A stretch of DNA of 64,000 nt, from assembly GCF_003254395.2 (NCBI RefSeq), contig NC_037648.1, positions 14,446,330-14,510,329 of the forward strand, written 5' to 3'. This DNA comes from Apis mellifera (taxonomy: Eukaryota > Arthropoda > Insecta > Hymenoptera > Apidae). The translations under genes were made by a program, and so were the position numbers. Under the pieces are notes generated by a model. It saw nothing but the letters and a program-made list of their open reading frames with translations, had not been told where the DNA came from and made no database searches. Below, in pieces: positions 37,483 to 51,140 of this stretch; position 1 is the stretch's first letter, and every line of letters begins with the position of its first letter.

Positions 37483-39698
37483 GAGGAGGAAAAATTATAA
37501 TCTTGAAAACAAGTCGAATCTCGAGATTTCAATAACTTAGACATTCGACATTGTAATATTAAAAAAATTTTGATCTATTACTATTGTTATCAGTCATTGA
37601 TATAATATTTGATAGAGCGTATATACAATCATTATTTTTCTGTTTGCTATATGTACAATAGTATTTCTGCTTGCTATATATCGTACATATTGTATGATAT
37701 ATTTCACGTGATTGTGTAAATAAATATCTTTTTTACTATTTTTTTACGATAATATGGATTATAATACATAAGAAATATTTACTATTAATATTAAAATAAA
37801 TATAAAATATTTTTTAAATTTTTAATAATTTTTAACATCAAATTTTTTTATTATTTTTATTATTATATATAATATATATATATATTATTTCTTTATGATA
37901 GAGATAGAATACTTTAATATTTGATGGTATTCAAAAAAAAAGTATTAGATTAAGGACGATTTTCAAAGTTTGAAATTGAAAAGCAATTTCCAATAAGTTC
38001 TTTCTTTTCACGGAAGAAAAGTTAAGTTCATCCCTAATGAAATAGTTCGAAGAGAAATTTAATGAATTCTACTTTCAGACTTTAAACTCAATGTGAAATC
38101 GTTAATTTTATCGGCTGATATCTAGTTCAATGCGCTCCTTACAGTGAAAATTTGAAGAGAAACATAGTGAAACCCTCCATTGAGTTTCTCGGATATTTCT
38201 GTGCAATTCATAATAAATAATTGTTCTCTTCTTTTCGTTCACGACTTTGTTAAATGATATTCAATATTTACATTATAAATAATAAAGATTACAACTTTCA
38301 AAACTTACTTCATCAATATTTGTATAGGTTATATTTGACTCTGTTAACCATTCACAAATATAAGGACATACAGTTGACATCTTATTAATTCAATTAAATA
38401 GAAATTTGAATTAGGTAAGTACATATTTAAAATTCAATGTTAAAAATTTAGATATATTCAAATAATTTGATATTTGAAAATTGAAGAATTTAAATACTTT
38501 TAACTTTCTGTTATGATACTATAAAATTTCAAAAAATGGATAATTTAAATGTTTCTACTCTATCATATAAAAATATGAAAATAATCTTTGAATAATGCAT
38601 TCAAGAATTACAAGCATTTTCTTTAAATATCATCTTCCGGCCTTGGATAGATCAAGCGCATCGTAAATTTGTACGAATTACGTAAATAATTTGTCGAAAT
38701 GAATTGATGCACTTTGTAAAATGCTTTTAAATAGCTAATGACCTTGTGTTTTAAATGCAAAAAGAAAAATAATAAATAATATTCAAAGTATAAATTACAT
38801 TTAAAATGTATTTAATCAAGTAATTAAAAATAAATTATAACAACATTTCGTTAATGATTAGAAATATGAAAGATCAAAAGAAAATAATAATAATAATAAT
38901 TTATATATTATTTAGAGTATCATGATCAAAAAAAAAAAAAAAAAAAAATTAAAGAAAAGATATATTATTGTTAAATTCGTTAAAGATTAAATTAATTCTT
39001 CTGTTTTTACATCGACAAAATATCATTATACATAAATTATAATTCTAACGTTTATTATGCAATAAATATAATATCATATAATATCAAAATCATTCGCGAT
39101 AAGTTTTCTTTGGTACCGAAATATGAAACGTGTATCGCATTACCTGGATTAATGTTTCGTGTGATATAGAGATCAATGTCCATGATGATCCATAATGATG
39201 ATTATCGTGCAATGCATTTTCTCATAAAATATAACGATCAATACATATCTTACATTTAAATTTGCCTATTCAATCGCGTTATTTTATTTATCTAGGACAG
39301 TTGTTGAGAAAATTTTTTTTACATTATCATTTATCGTGAAACGTTAAATTTATTACGAAACTCAAATTCACGATTATATTGCTTAATAGAAACTTTTTTG
39401 ATGAACAATACGACGATATGAAAATAGAAATCGATACACGAGTTTCAAGATAACAATTTTTCTTTTTACATGGACATTTATAGAACATTTATCAAATCTA
39501 TATTTCTTTAGAAAAAAATTGGTTCATTATTGTGATAAATATTTAAAATTATGGTTTTGGCGATAGAAATGGAAAAAAACGGATAAAAAGCATAACGGTG
39601 AAAGAGAAGTTTACCTCTCGGATATATGCACGTAAAAAAGTGCATTTGCGGATAGAAACTGGAGGACAAGAAAGTGATGGTGGTAAAACTGTCTCACG

Positions 39699-39705
<7 letters not shown>

Positions 39706-39756
<51 letters not shown>
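39706..39756. repeat. (TA)n microsatellite, 51 bp
   Basis: An uninterrupted alternating TA run, the longest pure dinucleotide repeat in the window. It produces Ile-Tyr repeats in ORFs on both strands, which should not be taken as proteins. Confidence 0.95.
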
Positions 39757-39759
<3 letters not shown>

Positions 39760-41887
39760 GATATACGAAAGAGACAAAAAAAGGGAGAAGTCTCGAGAAT
39801 ACATGTAATGGTATCGTTTACTTGCGGTGAGAACACGATCTGTTCTTTACCACGAAGAGAAAACACAAGATAGTGGTTTCCATTCAGGTACTTTAATAAA
39901 CATGTACAGTTGAACGTATTCTTTTGAACGTATTATTATTATTATTTGATGATGTATATATCATCTTTTGAACACGGGCGGATTCCAGAGTCATTTTACA
40001 ATGATCACATGAGAAACACAGTAAAATGATAAATGATTTTGAATCCGCCTAATACGCACTGGATTAAATTATTATAAACTATAATTGGCAATGTTTCGCG
40101 CGATACAAATTACTGCGAGTAACCATTTCGTTCATTTTTTTTCCCCATGCTTTATTTGCGCTCCTTTTTTTTTTTCTTTTCATTCAATCTCAATTACAAT
40201 TTAATAAAAGAATCACATATCGAAAATTTTGAAAAAAAAAAAAACATCTTGAAAGTTTGTCGAAATATTTTTCTATTCATTAGTCTTTTTTTTTTAATAT
40301 ATATATATATATATATCTTTTTTTCTTCTCTGCCAGAGTGCGATTCGAATGTGCAATAAAAAATTGCGGAAAAATATTGTACAGAAAATCGCAAAAAAAG
40401 TTCACATTCGATTTTCGGCGGACGTTCGTGTCGGTAAAACAGTATTCTATGATACTTTCATTAGACATGCGCAAATTTTTCTATACGATTTCGACTTCGA
40501 TAATTTTATAAAAACATCGATATATAGTAAGTAAGGGCAGCGTTAAATAAAATTTTATAAAAATTTAGAGCATTAATGAGATTAAAAAGAAAGTTATTTT
40601 ACAGTTATTAATTGGAAATGGAAAATTTTTATATAAAAAAAATTCGAAATCATTATAATTTATTAATGCCCAGATCACACATTTCAATTGGCAAACAATT
40701 TAACGTCCGCCTAAGTCTTTGTATTACCTACTTACAAATATCGCACATACTTGTACATGTACATACACACATACGAGAGATACGATGTATATACATGCAT
40801 CAGCGCGCTACACTCAATGCACATCCACGCAACCCCATTGATATTTCACATTTCAGGCACCACCAACGAACGGTAGATACGTATTGTACATTGCCATCGA
40901 ATATTACATCCGGCTATCGATTTTCTCAACAGAGTGTACAACATTCGATCGCGATGTCTCAACCTTTTTATTATTTGGCAGTAAAAAAATTAAGAAATTA
41001 GTCTCGCGGAATTATTATACGAATTTATAATTTATCGAGCAATATGTTTTCTTCTTATCGTTAGAACCCATTATTTACAGATTTGAACAAAGAAAATTTA
41101 TTTAAAAATCAAAAAAAAGAATCGATACATTAAAGCTTTTTTTTTTTTTTTTGTTTTAATAAGAATATGAATATAAAAAAATTCCGCATACTTTTCTGTT
41201 CGATAAAATGAGATCTCCATATATATATATATTTATTTTATATATACGTAGATATATCGATAAATGAAAATTGCATAATTTTCAGCAGAGCGTTGGAACT
41301 TACCAAGATAAGTAATAAGTATGTTCTTTTTTTTTTTTTATTAACGATATAAATTTTTACAAACATCATTTTTCATCATCTCCTTTATTCTATTATCTCT
41401 TTTCCCTTCCAACGGCGTACAAATCCATCCACTCTTGAGCATTTTTTTTTTTTTTTTTTTTCTGTTTTTTACGATTCGCTATGGTTACAGGATATGCGCA
41501 CGTACCGTACGCGCTATACACTATGCTCAATTCGGTCGCCATTAATTTTTTGCTCGTTTTTTATTTTATTTTAACACATTCGCTACGAGTACATTTTCAT
41601 AAATTTTTCGTAATTTCGTTTAGAAGATACCTGTGTTGTTCGATTTTTACAGAAAAATTTTTACAACGTCGCGTTATTTCTATGGTAATAGTTACTACAT
41701 GTGAAACTATCTTAAGCAATAAATCACATCACATCACGGCTCGAGGTATAGCGAATTACCATTAAAAGTGAAAAATTACAGTAAGACTAATGTACAAGCC
41801 ACGAGTGATTCATATATCGCAGCGAAAGTGTTAATCAATGTAACGTTTCCATCTTGGTTTCAAATCGAAACTACCCTCCTGCAACAT

Positions 41888-41911
41888 TCTCTCTCTCTCT
41901 TTCTCTCTCTC
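41888..41911. repeat. (CT)n tract
   Basis: A CT dinucleotide run with one interruption (TTT). Confidence 0.85.
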
Positions 41912-42821
41912 AACTGCATTTATGCATACCGCGTCAGTAACGCGTAACATTCTACTTTACCGCTTCGTCGGAATTGGATGGAAAGAAAAATTCGAACGAA
42001 TTTTCGGCGAATTTGATTATACGTGTATGTCGTAAGTCTATTTCAGCATATGGTTCATGTTTATATAGCGTTTTGAACAAGAGTAAAAATTATTATTTAC
42101 AAAAGAAAAGAAAAAAAAAAAGAACGAAAAAAAAATTGTTATATATTACTTTTCTGAATATATCACAGTATGAAAAGGAACTGAAAATAGTTTTTAATCG
42201 TTTTTAATAGTTTTAATTATGGAATAATGAACACTTGTAACGTAACGTTACTATAGATTATCAATGCAATCATATCAGCAGTCTGTTCGATGATAGAAAT
42301 TTTTTTACTTGTTAATTTATCGACAGTCAAATATATGATTTTACTATTTCGTTTGTTATATAGTCTTTCTTTCGATCAAAAATAATCTAGCAGTGAAAAT
42401 ATCTGGAAAAATATTTCTCGTAGATTACAGAATTATGGTTCAAAGTGTCGATGAATCATCGATTGCTGCTTCTCAACAAATGCCGAATCCATATTCATGA
42501 GATCTCCTTTTTCCCCCCTTTCCAAACGAATCGAAGGCGGTAAACTCATGCAAACTGGACACTTATGGTGTTCTACACCAGTTGGCGCAACGAGCATAAG
42601 CACACGCATACGAAACAAATACATAGCCGATAAAAACGATTCGTACGTTCTACCGACGTTTTCAGCCTGTGAGATCCAAGAAAGAATGTACAAACCGAGA
42701 TGAAGCGCGCGATACAACGATATCTTTGATTACGTTTAAGGAAGTCTTTCGACGTGAATGTTCAATGAAACAGGAACGCCCACACGCGTAATAACACGAT
42801 TTGAAATCCTCTTAACGCGGC

Positions 42822-42840
42822 TTACCGTCAATGACGGTAA
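42822..42840. repeat. Perfect inverted repeat, 9-bp arms
   Basis: TTACCGTCA, one base, then TGACGGTAA. It is a near-perfect palindrome suited to a dimeric DNA-binding protein. No gene is adjacent. Confidence 0.7.
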
Positions 42841-43710
42841 TAGGATTATTATCAAGAAATCTCTAGATAATCCAAATTTGCGCGCGAACAAGTTCAAGAG
42901 GGAAACATTTGCCAAATTGGAAAACTAATTAGAAATTATATCACAATCTTCACAATCATCGAATTCTTATTTTATTTTCTTATTTCACAATTAGTTTAAA
43001 TTAGATAAATTGAAAATTCAATCGATTATACAGTTAAATCAATGAATCGATTTATTTCTCGATCTATCGATTGAGCAAAGATCGATGGATTTAATACGAA
43101 TTACATTCATCTATTTTTTTTAAACAATTTTTTAAAATTGACAATATTTATATTTCGTATTTATTATCCCAGTTACGTTTAATTATAGATTCCAATTTAT
43201 TTATACAATTTCTCTTGAAATTGAATAATTAACATTGAAAAATTAAATCTTCAAATTTTTATTAAATATATTCGACTAAAGGAATGTTTTGTTTTAATTA
43301 AATAAAAGAAGAGAATAAAATAAAAAAATTCGTCGATTAATTTTACAATTAAAAATATCCATATGTTGAATTTTTTCGCGTTTTTTAAAGTCGGCGAAAT
43401 TTCTACGATTATGAAAAATCAAAATACAAAAGTAATTTTTAGCAAAATGAAAAATGCGTTCGGAACATTCGTATTGACATTCCTACTGACCTGGATATAG
43501 TCAACTGCAAAACAGCATTTAAATTGTCCGATAAAACGCGTGGGCGTCGTTTCCCTTTAAACTTTTAAACCTCGGCCGGACACAGTGCCATTTGATTCCG
43601 CCTAAGATTTAAAACGGTTTCGCGGGAAGAAGTGAGAATGAAAATACGCGAACGAAATTTTGAACGAATGACTAGTTAGACTAACACGAGTTTCATACTT
43701 AAATAACGTA

Positions 43711-43722
43711 CCAGGTGGCGCC
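43711..43722 (+). promoter_or_regulatory. CTCF-like motif
   Basis: CCAGGTGGCGCC contains AGGTGGCGCC, which equals the core reported for fly CTCF and fits YAGRKGGCRSY. It sits in the CG-enriched gene desert. Binding is inferred. Confidence 0.35.
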
Positions 43723-44979
43723 AAAGGAAAAACACTATAAAAAAATAGACTTAAGTAAAAATAACAATAAGTCTTTGATGCGTTCTTATATGTATATACA
43801 TATCTATATAATAAATCCTTATATAATCATTAATGATTATCGATATTATTAATAATTTTTTTTTTTCGTTATTATTATTATTAATAATATCTGCAATTAA
43901 TACTTATGCATTAATAATTATATTATATATGTATATGATACACATGTATAAAAATCAAATTAATTGAGGGCATATGTAAAAACTTTAAAAATTAGTGTTA
44001 TTGTGAATTCAAATCGGTTCGCACCACTAGGTCAAACAGAAATCAATCGATAAAATGTACGTCTATCGACGCAGCGACGACGTTTCGCGATGACATATAT
44101 TACATAAGGCGCGGAAATCCTATTTAAGCAGATCACAGCTGCTTCCGCTTGGCCACATTTTGGATCTCTCTTAAGTATATATCTCTCTTCCATCGTGCAC
44201 ATTTACGAACTACTGGTCGATTTTTCATTTTTTTTATTTTTATTATTAACAGAAGAAAAAAAAACATAAATACAAAAAATTCTATACGATGCCATTTTAG
44301 CACATTTGAGATACGTTTGTAAAATTTTTTTCGTATCGAAGTATCATTAGAGAGTGGTTTTTGCAAAGCTTTGAAAATTGGTCTAAGTGTCTCGTTGCGA
44401 AGTGATAAATTGATCCGTTTAATTTTTTTCGTTCGTTCCGTAATTCAATATAAATAAACGCAAATACTCGATTTTACTCGAATCATCATCAATCACAAAA
44501 AAAGAAAAAAGAAAAATTAGATTACCAAAGGAAACGATAGATCACAATATGTATTCGAAATGAAATTTGATACATCACAATTAAAAAAAATTTTATCACT
44601 TCTATATCGATCGATAACTTAGTGTCCATTGGACAAAAATATATATTAATTTCGAATTAATTTCGAAAGTTTTAAATCCTCCGTGTTTATGCGATCGATC
44701 ATCGTACGGTATAATCGCGTGATTCATTATATATTAAAAAAAAAAGGAAAGGAAATGTAACAAAGAACAAATATATAAAAACGCATAAAATTCTTCCTAG
44801 CTAATTAATGTCATATACATATTATGCATATATGCGTGCGCACGTGATACTCATTATCAAATTGTTCACGATATCTGAATGCTTAAAACGTGCATCAAAT
44901 CAAATTTGGATAGATAAAAATAAAATAAATTAAACATTTTTAGGTTAAGTAATATGACATTTTTAATCGATGTATAAAA

Positions 44980-45020
44980 TATATATATATATATGTGTGT
45001 GTATATATATATATATATAT
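44980..45020. repeat. Compound (TA)n(TG)n(TA)n microsatellite
   Basis: Alternating TA, then four TG units, then TA again. Confidence 0.9.
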
Positions 45021-46415
45021 TTGATAAAAAATTGAATAATACTTAACCAAATGCACAGATATAATATACTTGTTTTAAATTATGCGTATGAATTATGCTT
45101 GAGTTAAGTAGACAGGTTAGGTCTGAGTCAGAACTGTAGTCGATGTTTACGAGTACGTATACATTTCAGTCCATATCTTCTCTGCATTCTCATCAACTTT
45201 CGCGTGTCTATATTAAAAATTTATTGCGAAATATTCGGCAACAAATTTTACATTTAATATAAATTTTACTATAAATAGATTTTTAAATTCCAATATTTAA
45301 AAAAAATAAATCTAAATTTTATTACGAAAGATAAACTCTTTTGTTCAATTTCATTGCACATTACTGAAATTATACGTATATATATATATATGATAATAAA
45401 AATTCGTGTCAATGGAATAATTAGAAAAAAAAAAAGAGAAAAGCTGATCAAAGATTTTTTTACGACATTACCGTTCCAATTTCTCAATGACAAAGAAAAT
45501 TGGTTAGAATGATCCAAGTTCTCCATAATATAAATAATAATAATTTATTTGTGTTCAACATTGTGCCTCGATCTTTCACTTCAATAAAATGCTTCGTTGA
45601 AATATGTACGCTTTTAAAGCAAAAAGATTAAATTGCACTTTTAATTTATAATTACTTTTTAAAATTTAAATTCATATAATTATTAATGGATTTATTAATA
45701 ATATGTAAAAAATAACAGATAATCGTTGTTAACTTTCCATATTTTATCATCCACAATCTATGCTCGTGAATTTGAAACTTTATTATCGACCGTGATAAAA
45801 CAAGTCTCGTCGACGATAATTATTATTACATAACCTGTGCAGAATAAGGGTCACAAAGTAAGTGTAATAATAAAGTGTAACATAAATAAAAATAATCATA
45901 TCGTGTAAAGTATTCTCGATTCTTAATGATTTTTTCACGATTCTTTTCTCAATGATTCGTTTCTCACAGGTAAAATTACACATCAGGGAAATTGTTAAAA
46001 AGGGAACAATTTTTTTCGCGAAATAGATGGCGGAATAGTATCGAGTCGGTCAATGGCCTTTCTTCATCGAACGGAGATCAATGATGGCGAGTTCACAAAC
46101 TTAAACCGAGAGAGTCGAGTGTTTTCGAGTGCAGTGCACTTGAAGAACCTTGAGGTCAGCTTCCTCTTCTCGAAGAATGAACCACGGACCTTGAAATCGA
46201 TCGCGCAACGAAACAACGCAACGAAAACTTTGAACATTGCCGCGTTGTTGTTGATTTGAGATACACATTGAGATTTCAGAAAGGGAAATAATTCATCCAC
46301 GAACAATTTCGAAATAAGAATTAGAACGTAAAAAATAACTTTCTTTCGATCACGAATCGTTTATTTTTTTCCTTTTTTTACCTTCTAACTTTTTAACCTA
46401 ACTTTTATTTCGTTT

Positions 46416-46444
46416 TTATCTATCTATCTATTTATTTATTTATT
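46416..46444. repeat. Tetranucleotide (TATC)n(TATT)n repeat
   Basis: About three TATC units followed by about four TATT units. Confidence 0.8.
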
Positions 46445-46577
46445 CGCATCATGTTAATATTATAAACGAAATAATAATTTGATCTCGCTAAAATTTACTA
46501 CGAATCGAGCTACAAACAAGCAATAACTAATAACTGGAACGCATGTATGTTTTCAATTGATTCGCGTGCTATCCCCA

Positions 46578-46587
46578 TATATATAAG
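46578..46587 (+). promoter_or_regulatory. TATA-box-like sequence
   Basis: TATATATAAG is followed by CG-rich sequence, and a TCTCATCG that could act as initiator lies about 35 bases on. No coding exon was found downstream, so any transcript would be non-coding or spliced far away. Confidence 0.2.
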
Positions 46588-48601
46588 CGAGGCAACCCTG
46601 CTCTTCGTATTGTTCTCATCGTCTGGCGTGTCCCTTCGATGATTCATCCGCCACGATGCGAATCGAACGCTCGTTTGCCCATGTTGTTTCTGAACGCTGT
46701 CGCTTGGCCAAAGAATTAATTTTTTTCTTTTTCTTTTCTTTTCGCATAACAGTGTTCAAAATCGGAACTGGATCTCGAAGAATCCTGTGAAAGGCTTAAT
46801 GAACCGCGAGGCATCTTCAATGAAAGTTCCAAATGTCAGCCCAGTGTCAACATTTTTCGCATTCAAGAAACGCTCGAAGCAATTTCTACGACGTTGTTAG
46901 CCGAAAAACTTCTCTCCGAGACCGCACCCTTTTTTAAACGGTTAAACGGTTCTTATGGAACGAACGTTTTGATACGTGTAACGTTTTAAAATTAATATTC
47001 GTGCCTTATAATATCGATAACTTCGAGTCGAGAAATTTATATTACGATAAATATTTTTTTCAATATAATAAAATATTTCACGTTGATTAAATCGATAAAA
47101 AATAATTTTTAATCCGAATGTTCGTATGATATGATTCAGACTAGGTTGAAATAACGAATTAGTAGATGATAAAATACTAAGAAGGAATTGATAATAAGAT
47201 AAAAATCAATGTTACGAAATTCTCCGTTGTTTAGTCATCGAGATAACGCGAAAAATGATCTCATTTGATCTTAGGTTAAGTTTTATTTTCTTCACGAAAC
47301 GGAATAACCGCATTTCCGACTCTTGCTCATTAGTTAGGGATTGACCAGGTGTTTGTCAGCTGTTTTTATCATACGATACTTATTGGCGGAAAGAGTGAAC
47401 TACGGACGACAGAGAAATATTCATTCAATTATGTAATGATAGTAAACAAGTATTCTTACGTGTGTTAACACGATTGTATTACGAGACGGCGAATCGACGA
47501 AGAATTGATAAAGATAATGTAGATATTATTGTTTCAGCAGTAAGTTGTTATTTTTTTTCAAAAAAAAAAAAATTACTGATTTTATCCGTGTGTAATTACA
47601 CGTAATTTCCCCAGTGTACTTCATGAAAATAGTAACAGAATTATTTTCAATGTTACCAACCGTGGATACATTTTATTACGATTACAATTACGAAAGTATT
47701 CAATTATTTTACTAGAAAATTTTTACATAAAATTAAAAATTTAGAAATTAGAATTTTACGAAATACTCTTTTACGTATAAAGATAATTAATGTCGTCAAA
47801 AGTTTGTTTCACGTTCACAATTAAAAAAATTCTCTGCTCTCGTTTATTACGAGTGTAATTTACCGAGCGAAACGTTATTTAGACATTTAACCTCTTAAAT
47901 TAAAAATTTCTTGAAAATGAAACTTTTGACTAGACGAATAAAATTTCCAAAAGGCGTGCAAAATTTCACATTGATGACGAATTTCAGAAATATTTTTTAG
48001 CTAATATCATTTTAAAGAGTATCGAAAGATATTTTATCTATCGGCGAGCGAAAGAAAGAGAGGGAAGCAAGAGATTTCACGCCGTGAGTCATGATACTGT
48101 TTAACGCGTACACAATTATTATGTATCACGTTAATTTATTATTAACCTAGACACATTCAACGTCATCCTCTGTCTCTCCGTAAAAGATGTTCTACACTAA
48201 ATTTTTCACAACTTATTCGTTCGTTTTGTTAAATTTGTCTCGTTAAACAACTTGGTGTTCTCGTTTATAAAAAATTGACGAGAGAATCCTCAAAAAAAAA
48301 AAAGTTGGAAAAGAGATAATATCGAGAGATAATTTAAAACTCTTTTTTAAAATTATTTGAAATCTCTATAAATTAAACAACGACGACCTTGTTTATACGT
48401 AAACATTAAATACGATAAAACTTGTATTACATAAAAGAATATATAGATGTCTATATGAATCACGAACATACGTCATTGTATAATTTATATGATACGTTCA
48501 AATAAAAAGATAATGAATCATTGGGGGAAAATAAAATTAGTATCGTTATCTTACATGAAATATCGATCGGCTATTTTCGATTACGAAAAATGTATTTACG
48601 G

Positions 48602-48636
<35 letters not shown>
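48602..48636. repeat. Poly-A tract, 35 bases
   Basis: The longest homopolymer in the window, followed by more A-rich sequence to about 48665. It could be replication slippage or the tail of an old retroposed copy. No recognisable body lies upstream. Confidence 0.9.
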
Positions 48637-48641
<5 letters not shown>

Positions 48642-48865
48642 GAAATAAATAAAAAAAAAAAAAGAAACAATAAATTATCTCCATAAGAAAAATACTGAAA
48701 ATCTTTTCTACTGCAGGAAAAATAATGCCATCTGATGGCCACTTGTTGTATTAGCAGTTATTATTGCTCCTTCGTTAAACGCACTTGCATAATGACACTT
48801 CAAGTCCAGGTTTTTCCAAGTTTGTGGAAAAGAGTTTTTCATTTAGCATTCCTTTAATCTTTCTG

Positions 48866-48890
48866 GAAAGAACACCAACAGTGTTCTTTC
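48866..48890. repeat. Perfect inverted repeat, 10-bp arms
   Basis: GAAAGAACAC, five bases, then GTGTTCTTTC. The arms would form a stable hairpin or a dimer-binding site. The AGAACAC/GTGTTCT arms recall steroid-receptor half-sites, but the spacing is larger than the usual three bases. Confidence 0.7.
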
Positions 48891-51010
48891 ATTATCACTA
48901 CCAAAAAAAAAAAAAAAAAAAAAGTATATAAAATTAGGTTAAGTTCCTTTCTACAAATGTTGTTTCGAATATCGTACGTTAAAAAAAATTAATTTCTTTG
49001 AAACGTTAAATTAGGAAGGGAGAAATAAATGGAATATCTTTATTAGTTTCTAAAAAAAAAAAAAAAAATTAACAAGGATACGGATAATGACATTTTTTTT
49101 TCAATTTTGAACAAAATAATATAACAATATAATATAATATAATAATTTTGACATTATATAAAATTGATTATATAAAATTGAATTTTCGAAGTCAAGATAA
49201 GATTAGATATATTTAAGATTAGGGATTAGATATTAGGGATTAGATATATCGATCGATACGATCGATAAATTATTAGAAAAAAGTTTTTATTTACGCAATA
49301 TACGCGGATGATAAGGATATTAAAAAGAAACATCGTCTCCGATAAGATTATTGGAAATTTAATACAACTGTGATATCATCGAACACGAAACTTTTAAAAG
49401 AGTTAATAAAATTTGTTTAAACAAAGATTTCAAATAGCATATTTTGTATACAAAAATATACAGTGTATCGTATTGTCCCATTTAAAAGATTTAATTCCGT
49501 TTAAAAAGTAGGCTCGCATACATGTAATTTCGAATCTTTTCTAATTATCAGGGAATGGTATTTTTCAATAATTAATAGAAATTAAGTGAAATTTTGTAAT
49601 GAATAAAAAGATGGAATGACACGTTTCTTTCGTATATTATATACGTAGGATATGATTCATTGTTTTCGAATTGTTATATATAAAAATATAGAAACAATGA
49701 TTTCCGTTCTCGGAATATCGTTTTAATCAGCACGTTAAAATTAAATTAAAAAAAAAAAAAAAAATTTCACATGAAATAAGTCATATCTGAGATTTTGATG
49801 TAATTGTAAAATACAATTATACAATTTAAAAGACTTGGATTAATAGTTAATACAGAGAAAATGTACGTATACATTCTTTCTTGTAAAAAATATGAATAAA
49901 TGTTATTTTCTTTTCCAATAAAATTTATGTCCATTCAATTAAATTTTAATCACATCCAAGAAGATAACACGATACATTCTAAAAGGAACTTCTCTTTTGC
50001 GCAAAGCAATCTTCCAGAAATTTCGATTGCGAGATCATTCTGCGAGATATTGTCCCATTTCCCCCCTTCTTTTTCGTTGAAATAATCTAATCCATTTGAT
50101 TTATTCTTGAAAATACGATATACATTTCCTTCCATTATTCTTACTTTCGATTCGACGGCTTTTTTTTATCTATTTTTTCTTTATTCGTAAATTTTAAAAA
50201 TGAACGTGCTTTTATGGATAATTAAATGGTAAATTCGAAAAATATAAATCGCTTGGGAATATAAATGGAAAATATAACATGCGAAAGGAAGGAAGGAATA
50301 ATCGTTCAACTTTCGATAAATCATAATAAAAGCGATTTGGACAGCCGATATTCCGTGTTCTATCGGTACGAAAACACCAGGTAATTCGCAAGGGGAAATC
50401 TAACCGACACAATTGATCCCTCGTTCCGCGAGTCAACGAGTTCTTTGCACGAAAATAAACGGTATTCGATTCAATCCCGATTATCGATTTGGATAAAATC
50501 TTTTTGGAAGTTTCTCGTGTCTTGTTTTTTCACATTTCAACGAAGTGAAATTGTCGAGTAGCGAATATTAGGTTACGGTGAGTAACGTGATACAGGAATT
50601 TTATTGTTCGTATAAATGAGGTTATGGTACGGAATTAAATTATCGATAGTAGCGATATTTTTGTGAATATTTCAAATATTTGTAAGAAAATTGCAGAAGA
50701 AAGAAAGAAAATATTCTTCATTAAAGTATTAAAAACTTTTTACGTACGTATTTTTGATCGATATTTCTGTCATAATCGTGTCTCGTTGAATTAACCTATA
50801 ATACGAACTCGTATATACGATTAAACGGAAAAACTTTAGGAAATTTTAATACAAAGTGTCAAAAATCCTAGAATCGAATATTGGATATTTCACTTCGAAA
50901 CTACATCGAATTGAAATACAAGCTCTAAATCGAATCGTAACTCGGTTTCAAACGGTATATAGTCTACAACGATCATTTACAGGCTATCCAACCGTCCAAA
51001 AATCACAATG

Positions 51011-51023
51011 GCTCCCATCTAGT
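51011..51023 (-). promoter_or_regulatory. CTCF-like motif (one mismatch)
   Basis: On the minus strand it reads ACTAGATGGGAGC, matching YAGRKGGCRS except G for C. Confidence 0.2.
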
Positions 51024-51132
51024 CGAAATCGTACGGGTTGCAATTGCTGTTAATTAAACGCATACACTATTTCGTTTAAGCATGACGAGGCATGGGTTAA
51101 ACAGTTATTGGTCCTGTAATGGAACGGGACAG

Positions 51133-51140
51133 TATAAATA
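51133..51140 (+). promoter_or_regulatory. TATA-box-like sequence with initiator-like site
   Basis: TATAAATA is followed about 28 bases later by TTCACTGATG, near the arthropod initiator. The spacing is right for a TATA promoter on the plus strand, but no downstream gene was recognised. Confidence 0.25.

Larger units (their letters stand above)
33787..39548. other. Large AT-rich gene-free region
   Basis: About 5.8 kb with no credible exon on either strand. 34.5-37.3 kb is almost pure low-complexity A/T. A less AT-rich patch at 34200-34330 (GCCATTACTATGTCGCC) may be the promoter of the minus-strand membrane gene. A patch at 35585-35640 carries a CTCF-like sequence. From about 37.37 kb CG dinucleotides become more frequent (GAGACGCGACCGCGG at 37380), marking the start of a different composition. 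An A-run lies at 37460-37482 and a (TAA)n at 38883-38900. Confidence 0.5.

Noticed and set aside
39549..39873. ORFs on both strands with Ile-Tyr repeats
   Set aside because: Created by the 51-base TA microsatellite; reading frames on both strands are an artefact.
40612..41001. 129-codon ORF on + in the gene desert
   Set aside because: No domain, no signal peptide, no splice partner; residue mix (many His, Ile, Tyr) looks like translated CG-enriched non-coding DNA.
42433..42717. 94-codon ORF on - containing CPVC
   Set aside because: A single CxxC without a second pair, an equally long frame (68 codons) on the opposite strand, no family resemblance and no splice signals giving a longer gene.
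44014..44035. GGTTCGCACC resembling a tRNA B-box
   Set aside because: No matching A-box, acceptor stem or anticodon arm at proper spacing; not a tRNA gene.
46053..46259. Opposed ORFs (68 and 80 codons) near 46 kb
   Set aside because: Mutually overlapping frames in CG-rich DNA without domains; judged chance.
48602..48665. Poly-A region as the tail of a processed pseudogene
   Set aside because: No coding remnant or target-site duplication was seen upstream; slippage is a simpler explanation.
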